From: Deltaproteobacteria bacterium
GTDB taxonomy: Bacteria > Desulfobacterota_D > UBA1144 > Nemesobacterales > CSP1-2
DNA: 63,038 nucleotides
Assembly (NCBI GenBank): GCA_016187835.1
Contig: JACPIY010000107.1
Span: 1-63,038, forward strand
Direction: 5' to 3'
How positions within the stretch are numbered: position 1 is the first letter of the stretch; each line of letters starts with the position of its first letter. The translations under genes and the position numbers were made by a program. Of this stretch, positions 57,720 to 63,038 are shown piece after piece. A model generated the notes under the pieces. The model ran no database searches and had not been told where the DNA came from. It worked only from the letters and a program-made list of their open reading frames with translations.

Positions 57720-57748
57720 GTAGAGACGACCCCCGGGGTCGTCTCTAC
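57720..57748. repeat. 29-bp palindrome, copy 2
   Basis: GTAGAGACGACCC arm and GGGTCGTCTCTAC arm; 30 bp past the Pal stop. Confidence 0.85.
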
Positions 57749-57970
57749 AGTACTGAATAAGAGCCTAAGAAAAGAACAAAGCATAGAGAATTAAAACATA
57801 CTATGTTGTAACTCAGTAAGATTTAAGATGGTGTTTTAAGTAATGCATATACGCTTTCCCCAAATTGTCTATCCATATATAACCAATCCTGTTATTGGGT
57901 TATCCGTTAGTTAAATAGGTATAAGATTTGAAATCAGGGACTTGAGTTGTTTAATTTGGCGTGCATTTAC

Positions 57971-59062
57971 TCATCCAAACAATTCACGGAATTTCTCGAA
58001 AAAATTCTTTACAGTTGGATTTTGATTACCTTCACCCGCTTTTGCAAATTCTTCGAGCAGCTCTTTTTGCCTTGAATTGAGGTTCACGGGTACCTCGACG
58101 TTTACCTTAACGTAAAGATCCCCCCTACCATTTCCGTTAACGGATGTTACACCTTTATCTTTAAGCCTAAACGCTCGTCCAGGCTGCGTTCCAGGTGGGA
58201 TTTTAATTGTGGTTTTACCTTCAAGGGTTGGAACCTCTATTTCCGCTCCTAGCGCCGCTTGGATGAAACTCACAGGGATTTCACAAAAAATGTCCTTTCC
58301 CTCTCGCTTAAAGAACGGATGCTCGCTCACGTATATTTCAATATAGAGATCACCACCTGGTCCACCGAAAACTCCTACCTCACCTTCTCCGCGAATCCTT
58401 AGCCTCGCGCCGCCGCTGACTCCAGCAGGGATTTTTACTTTAACCTTATTTTCAGAGATTATAAATCCTTCCCCACGACATCTAGGACAAGGCTTTTTTA
58501 TCACTCTTCCAGCACCTCTACAGCTTGAACAGGTTCTGCTAAGAGCAAAAAAACCTTCTGAGTATTTGATAGCTCCTTTTCCACCACATACCATACATAC
58601 AGCTTCTCCGCCAGGTGCAGCCCCTCTTCCACCACATTCCGAACAAAAGACTCTTTTGGGTATAGAGATTTCTTTTTCAACACCAAAAGCAGCTTCTTCA
58701 AAACTAAGCTCAAGATTATACTTTAAATCCCTGCCCCTTTCAGGACGGCGTCTCCTGCCGGCATTAAAAACCTCGTCAAACAGATTCTCAAAAAGATCAT
58801 TAAAATCACCCGAGAAGCCCACATCCGAAAACAATCCCTCACCCGACATATGACCAAAACTATCGTATTGAGCTCTTTTTTCAGAATCTCTCAGAACTTG
58901 ATATGCCTCGTTAATTTCCTTAAACCTCTCTTCAGCCTGAGCATTCTCGGGATTTCTGTCAGGATGATACTGAAAGGCAAGTTTCTTGTAAGCTTTTTTT
59001 ATCTCTTCCTGAGTGGCACTTCGACTTAGCCCTAAAACTTCATAATAGTCTCTTTTTGTCAT
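57971..59062 (-). CDS. dnaJ: Chaperone DnaJ
   Basis: Co-chaperone that stimulates DnaK. J domain with HPD at 33-35; a short Gly/Phe region; four CxxCxGxG-type zinc repeats (CSECGGRG, CMVCGGKG, CSSCRGAG, CPRCRGEG); C-terminal substrate domains. 363 aa. Last gene of the heat-shock block. Confidence 0.96.
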   Translation of the reverse strand: MTKRDYYEVLGLSRSATQEEIKKAYKKLAFQYHPDRNPENAQAEERFKEINEAYQVLRDSEKRAQYDSFGHMSGEGLFSDVGFSGDFNDLFENLFDEVFNAGRRRRPERGRDLKYNLELSFEEAAFGVEKEISIPKRVFCSECGGRGAAPGGEAVCMVCGGKGAIKYSEGFFALSRTCSSCRGAGRVIKKPCPRCRGEGFIISENKVKVKIPAGVSGGARLRIRGEGEVGVFGGPGGDLYIEIYVSEHPFFKREGKDIFCEIPVSFIQAALGAEIEVPTLEGKTTIKIPPGTQPGRAFRLKDKGVTSVNGNGRGDLYVKVNVEVPVNLNSRQKELLEEFAKAGEGNQNPTVKNFFEKFRELFG

Positions 59063-59088
59063 AATACATCATCCCTGTAGATATTACA

Positions 59089-60921
59089 CTATTCGTCAAC
59101 TTCCTCCGCACTCTTGGCTCTTTGTTGAGAATAAATAAACTCAGCAAACCTATAAGAGGCTTCCTTAAGCTCGTTGAATGCCTCTTTGGTCTCAATATAA
59201 CTCTCTCCAGCAAGAGCTTGTTTCATTCTCTCCATCCCCTTTTCGATTAGTTTTCTTAATCCTGGTTCCGCCTTATCGCCATAGGCATCAAGAGTTTTAA
59301 TAACCGAATAAAGAAGCCCATCCGACTCGTTCTTTAAAAGAGCGAGTTCCTTTCGTCTTCGGTCTTCTTCGATACTATTTAGGCCAGTTTCTATTATTTT
59401 CTGAATATCTTCTTCGCTGAGTCCACCTGAAGGAAAAACCTGAATCGCCTGTTTTTTCCCGGTACCCAAATCCCTGGCAAACACATGAAGAATACCATCG
59501 GCATCTACTTCAAAGGATACTTCAACCTGCGGCATTCCCCGCGGGGCAGGAGGGATTCCTACAAGGTTAAATCTCGCTAGAGAAATATTATCACCTGACA
59601 TCTCTCGTTCACCCTGAAGAACGTGTACGCTCACAAAATCTTGATTATCAATAGCTGTTGTAAAAATTCTGCTTCTTCTTGTAGGAATCGTAGTGTTTCT
59701 TTCTATAATTTTAGTAAACAATCCCCCTTTAGTCTCTACGCCAAGAGAAAGGGGAACTACATCTAAGAGAAGAACCTCTTCAACTTTTCCCTCTAGAACC
59801 CCGCCCTGGATTCCCGCACCGATTGCAACGACTTCGTCAGGATTGATTCTCTTTTGAGGCTCCTTTCCAAATATGCTTCTAACTTTATCCTGAACCTTAG
59901 GCATTCTGGTCATACCGCCGACAAGAACGACCTCATCTATTTCCTGCGGTCTCAATTTAGCATCTTCAAAAGCTTGGAGACAGGGCACCTCTAGTCTTTC
60001 AATCAAATCAGCAACTAACTCCTCAAGCTGCGGTCTTGTAATCTTGACATTCAAGTGTTTTGGTCCGCTTGAATCTACAGCAATAAAAGGGAGATTTATA
60101 TTGGTCTCAAAAAGCGAAGAAAGCTCGTGTTTGGCCTTCTCACAAGCTTCTCGAATCCTTTGTAGTGCCATTTTATCAACCCGTAAATCGATTCCGTGTT
60201 TTTTGATAAAGTCTTCTATGACAAACTCAACCAATTTCTGGTCAAAGTCATCCCCACCTAAGAAGGTGTCACCACTCGTGGATTTAACTTCAAACACACC
60301 GTTTGCTATTTCTAGTATTGTTATATCAAATGTTCCACCACCCAAGTCGAAAACCGCTACTTTCTGATTTGTTTTCTTATCCAGACCATAAGCAAGTGCG
60401 GCTGCGGTAGGCTCATTGATTATACGTCTTACGTTAAATCCAGCAATTCTGCCTGCATCCTTTGTGGCTTGACGCTGGCGATCATTAAAATGCGCAGGAA
60501 CCGTTATAACAGCTTCATCTATCTCATGACCAAGATACTCCTCAGCAATCTGCTTCATTTTTGTGAGTATTATTGCCGAAATCTCTTGTGGACTATACCC
60601 CTTCCCGTCTACTTCAACCCATGCATCCTCTGAAGCACTGGCAATAATATTATATGGAGCATACTGCCTTGCTTTCATCACTTCAGGGGCATCGTAACGC
60701 CTACCTACTAGCCTTTTTACACCAAAAATCGTGTTGAAGGGATTTACCACCGCCTGCCTCTTTGCTACGGCACCAGAAAACCGGCTTCCATCTTCAGTAA
60801 AAGCAACGACTGAAGGGGTAGTCCTACTTCCCTCCTCATTCGGAATTACTACAGGACTTCCTCCTTCAATCACAGCTACACATGAGTTGGTTGTTCCAAG
60901 ATCGATACCGACTATCGGCAT
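59089..60921 (-). CDS. dnaK: Chaperone DnaK (Hsp70)
   Basis: ATPase [56 protein letters not shown] and [12 protein letters not shown]; substrate domain and lid follow. 610 aa. Between grpE and dnaJ, gaps of 16 and 26 bases. Confidence 0.97.
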   Translation of the reverse strand: MPIVGIDLGTTNSCVAVIEGGSPVVIPNEEGSRTTPSVVAFTEDGSRFSGAVAKRQAVVNPFNTIFGVKRLVGRRYDAPEVMKARQYAPYNIIASASEDAWVEVDGKGYSPQEISAIILTKMKQIAEEYLGHEIDEAVITVPAHFNDRQRQATKDAGRIAGFNVRRIINEPTAAALAYGLDKKTNQKVAVFDLGGGTFDITILEIANGVFEVKSTSGDTFLGGDDFDQKLVEFVIEDFIKKHGIDLRVDKMALQRIREACEKAKHELSSLFETNINLPFIAVDSSGPKHLNVKITRPQLEELVADLIERLEVPCLQAFEDAKLRPQEIDEVVLVGGMTRMPKVQDKVRSIFGKEPQKRINPDEVVAIGAGIQGGVLEGKVEEVLLLDVVPLSLGVETKGGLFTKIIERNTTIPTRRSRIFTTAIDNQDFVSVHVLQGEREMSGDNISLARFNLVGIPPAPRGMPQVEVSFEVDADGILHVFARDLGTGKKQAIQVFPSGGLSEEDIQKIIETGLNSIEEDRRRKELALLKNESDGLLYSVIKTLDAYGDKAEPGLRKLIEKGMERMKQALAGESYIETKEAFNELKEASYRFAEFIYSQQRAKSAEEVDE

Positions 60922-60937
60922 TATGACTCCACCCTAT

Positions 60938-61603
60938 CTAGTTATTTTCAATGTCTTCATCTAATAAATTCGAGGTTTCTTCTGAATTGCCTTCAATCTT
61001 ATTTCCTTCGGAAGCGCTTTTTTGTTCTTTAGATACAACTACAAGCGCAGGTCTCAGCAGCCTATCTTTCAGAGTATACCCCTTTAACACCTCGGAAAGA
61101 ATTATTCCGGGTGTTATGTCACTAGACTCTACACGTTCTATAGCCTGGTGATATCTGGGATCAAATTCTTGGCCTTTGCTAGCGTCTACTGGTTGGACTC
61201 CAAACTTCTCAAGGCAACTCAGAAAGTGTTTATAGACCAGCTTTACACCCTCAACAATTGGTTTAGCATCCTCGTTAGATTCCGAATGTTCAAGCGCACG
61301 CTCTAAGTTATCAAGCACGTTAAGAAGCGCTTTTATAAGTTCCTCATTTGCATAAGCTATGGTATCAGCTTTTTCTTTTGATACCCTCTTTCTATAGTTA
61401 TCAAAATCAGCAGCTACCCTTAAGTATCTTTCGTGTAGTTCATTATACTCTTTTTTTCTTTCTTCAATCTCCTGCTCAAGGGATTTTATAGTTGTATATA
61501 GATTTTCCTCCGGTAAATTTGCATCTTCTCTATCCTCTAGGCTTTCGGCATTATTTTTAAGGTCGCCACTTTCTTTCTCTTCTTCTCTATCGTTATCACT
61601 CAT
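60938..61603 (-). CDS. grpE: Nucleotide exchange factor GrpE
   Basis: Helps DnaK release ADP. Acidic N-terminal extension, long coiled coil (about 45-90) and the C-terminal signature QPVDASKGQEFDPRYHQAI, GYTLKDRLLRPALVVVSK. ATG at 61603 chosen because AGGGGG lies 6 bases before it; a TTG at 61624 is possible. 221 aa. Confidence 0.94.
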   Translation of the reverse strand: MSDNDREEEKESGDLKNNAESLEDREDANLPEENLYTTIKSLEQEIEERKKEYNELHERYLRVAADFDNYRKRVSKEKADTIAYANEELIKALLNVLDNLERALEHSESNEDAKPIVEGVKLVYKHFLSCLEKFGVQPVDASKGQEFDPRYHQAIERVESSDITPGIILSEVLKGYTLKDRLLRPALVVVSKEQKSASEGNKIEGNSEETSNLLDEDIENN

Positions 61604-61604
61604 T

Positions 61605-62636
61605 TCATTCCCCCTCACTGACAATTTTAGTCACAATCCTGGCAGTATAATTAACTAGCGGAATTATCTGAGAGTAATCCATACGCATCGGTCCTAATAC
61701 ACCAAGGGTTCCAAGTCTCTTATCTCTACCATAAGGGGCAGCAACTAGGCTATACCCCTCCATTACACCATTTTGAGAACCTACAAACACCTTAGTACCA
61801 TCTCCTTTCATTACCTTATCCAAAATATCCACTAGGTATTTTTTTTCATCGAAAGCTCTAAAAAGCTCTTTAAGCCCCTTAAGATTATTAAAATGAGGAT
61901 TATCAAAAAAAGAGGTCTGTCCCTTTATGTAAACATCAGACTTGGGTTTCCGCTCAAATACTTTGGTACTAAATCTGATAACACTTTCAATAAACTCTCG
62001 ATAGACTCGGTCTTGATCCCTGACCTTATCAAGCAATAAAGACTTTACCTCATCTAATGTAAGTCCAACTGCAAGTTTATTCAAATAATCACGCATTCGA
62101 TAAAATACTTCCTTGGGAATTCGCATATTAAGTCTTACGAGTGTTTTCTCAGTCATTCCTCCTTCAAATACAATAATAACGAGAACTTTTTTATCCCCTA
62201 GTTTTACTAATTTAGCCGACCTAATTTTCATAAACCTTGTGCTCGGGATAGTAGCTAAGCCTGCACAATGGGATATGTCCGATAGCATTCTGCTGGTTTC
62301 ATACATAACTTCATCTATAGTTCCGTCAAGTTTTTTATATCGTCTTCTTATAAACCCTCTTTTTACCTCAGAAAGCTCATTAGGATAAAGCAATGAATCA
62401 ACGTAAAACTTTACCCCTTTCTCAGCCGGTATTCTCCCGGCAGACACATGAGGCTGGATAAGGCAACCATTATCCATAAGCTCGGCCATTGCGCTTCTCA
62501 CGGTAGCAGAACTCCAAGGCAGTCCATAGTTTTCAACGAGTGCAGACGATCCTATGGGCTCTCCTGTTTTTATATAATAATCAATAACCAAATGAAGTAG
62601 CTGCTTTCCTCTTTCCGATAGCTTTATTTCGCTCAT
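61605..62636 (-). CDS. hrcA: Heat-inducible transcription repressor HrcA
   Basis: 343 aa. N-terminal winged helix (SERGKQLLHLVIDYYIKTGEPIGSS in two parts), GLPWSSATVRSAMAEL, then the GAF-like and dimer domains ending VGSQNGVMEGYSLVAAPYG. Normally binds CIRCE operators, but no CIRCE inverted repeat is seen upstream here. One base separates it from grpE. Confidence 0.93.
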   Translation of the reverse strand: MSEIKLSERGKQLLHLVIDYYIKTGEPIGSSALVENYGLPWSSATVRSAMAELMDNGCLIQPHVSAGRIPAEKGVKFYVDSLLYPNELSEVKRGFIRRRYKKLDGTIDEVMYETSRMLSDISHCAGLATIPSTRFMKIRSAKLVKLGDKKVLVIIVFEGGMTEKTLVRLNMRIPKEVFYRMRDYLNKLAVGLTLDEVKSLLLDKVRDQDRVYREFIESVIRFSTKVFERKPKSDVYIKGQTSFFDNPHFNNLKGLKELFRAFDEKKYLVDILDKVMKGDGTKVFVGSQNGVMEGYSLVAAPYGRDKRLGTLGVLGPMRMDYSQIIPLVNYTARIVTKIVSEGE

Positions 62637-62654
62637 GACCGTTTATCCTTGAAA

Positions 62655-62683
62655 AATATAATAATTACACGACACATTGTCAA
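62655..62683 (-). promoter_or_regulatory. Sigma-70 promoter for hrcA-grpE-dnaK-dnaJ
   Basis: On the minus strand TTGACA (62678-62683) and TATATT (62655-62660) are 17 bases apart, about 20 bases before the hrcA ATG. Confidence 0.6.
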
Positions 62684-62754
62684 CGCAAGGATTTGAATTC
62701 ATAGACGATTTAATCTAATAAAACAAAATTATTAGGAGACAAAGTGAAGCCACT

Positions 62755-62774
62755 CTTCGGCCTAAAGGCCGAAG
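62755..62774. repeat. Hairpin at the end of the IS200-type gene
   Basis: CTTCGGCC and GGCCGAAG pair perfectly around TAAA, two bases past the transposase stop. This position fits a right-end recognition hairpin of an IS200/IS605 element. Confidence 0.6.
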
Positions 62775-62776
62775 CT

Positions 62777-63038
62777 TCAGCTCTGTGGCATGCTGGAGGT
62801 TTGCTCCCTTATATACCGCTTAATCATCTCTTCTTGAGCAACTCCAACTGTCTCGGCAAAATATCCATCTGCCCAGAAACTATCTCCCCAGAGAAATTCT
62901 TCAAGCTCCGGAAACTCCTTTCGAATTACCCTCGATGATCCTCCCTTAAAATATTGTACTATCTTTGCAACTGATATATCCGGTGTAACTTGCACCAACA
63001 TGTGAATATGATCCAATCTCACACTTAGCTCCTCTATA
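62777..63038 (-). CDS. tnpA: IS200/IS605-type transposase TnpA (5' part outside window)
   Basis: Y1 HUH transposase; the frame is open to the window edge. HUH motif DHIHMLVQ, then VAKIVQYFKGGSSR, WGDSFWADGYFAETVG and the catalytic Tyr in KRYIREQ. About 87 residues are visible. No tnpB is seen on this side. Confidence 0.88.
   Translation of the reverse strand, partial: IEELSVRLDHIHMLVQVTPDISVAKIVQYFKGGSSRVIRKEFPELEEFLWGDSFWADGYFAETVGVAQEEMIKRYIREQTSSMPQS

Overview
The window comes from a Gram-negative bacterium of roughly 40% GC (judged by eye). It has lipoproteins with lipoboxes, a Pal/OmpA protein and PBP1A. The gene order (ftsH-folP-cdaA-cdaR-glmM-pdxJ-acpS; hrcA-grpE-dnaK-dnaJ; scpA-scpB) recalls deltaproteobacteria and neighbouring, mostly uncultivated, phyla. 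I cannot name the species.

Left part (1-34 kb) is mostly chromosomal housekeeping. It holds PBP1A (cut by the window edge), cysK, and a plus-strand block joining FtsH, folate synthesis, c-di-AMP synthesis and its regulator, GlmM, PdxJ and AcpS. Next come Fur, HinT, FolC, a histone-deacetylase-family hydrolase, a DnaC-like ATPase with a partner of unknown function, rpe-rsmB, metK-ahcY, xerD, an M50 protease, scpAB, ybeY, der, a glycosyltransferase, PhaR, ilvE, sppA and pepA.

Middle part (34-49 kb) is an accessory zone full of small palindromes and signs of transfer. It carries a cupredoxin, a type III polyketide synthase with an ICMT-type methyltransferase (probably lipidic alkylpyrones or alkylresorcinols), and a single integron gene cassette with a clear attC site but no integrase in the window. 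A REP-associated transposase (RAYT) follows, surrounded by, and itself containing, copies of one palindrome. Further on are pyruvate carboxylase, hemB and a cluster of toxin-antitoxin-like genes. Twice in this zone a core gene (the ICMT gene and metH) is followed downstream by extra, diverged copies of its own 3' end. The metH-end copies separate a HEPN-like gene, a UPF0175-PIN pair and a second PIN toxin with a frameshifted antitoxin. This layout looks like repeated insertion at the metH 3' end.

Right part (49-63 kb) returns to core genes: metH, a pentapeptide-repeat protein, a glyoxalase-II-like hydrolase with a possible Sm-like small protein, threonine synthase with a CysO-like sulfur carrier, a Pal-like lipoprotein, and the heat-shock operon hrcA-grpE-dnaK-dnaJ. 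An IS200-type transposase is cut by the right edge. MetK, AhcY and MetH together supply a complete methyl cycle from this window; CysK, ThrC and the sulfur carrier add sulfur amino acid context.
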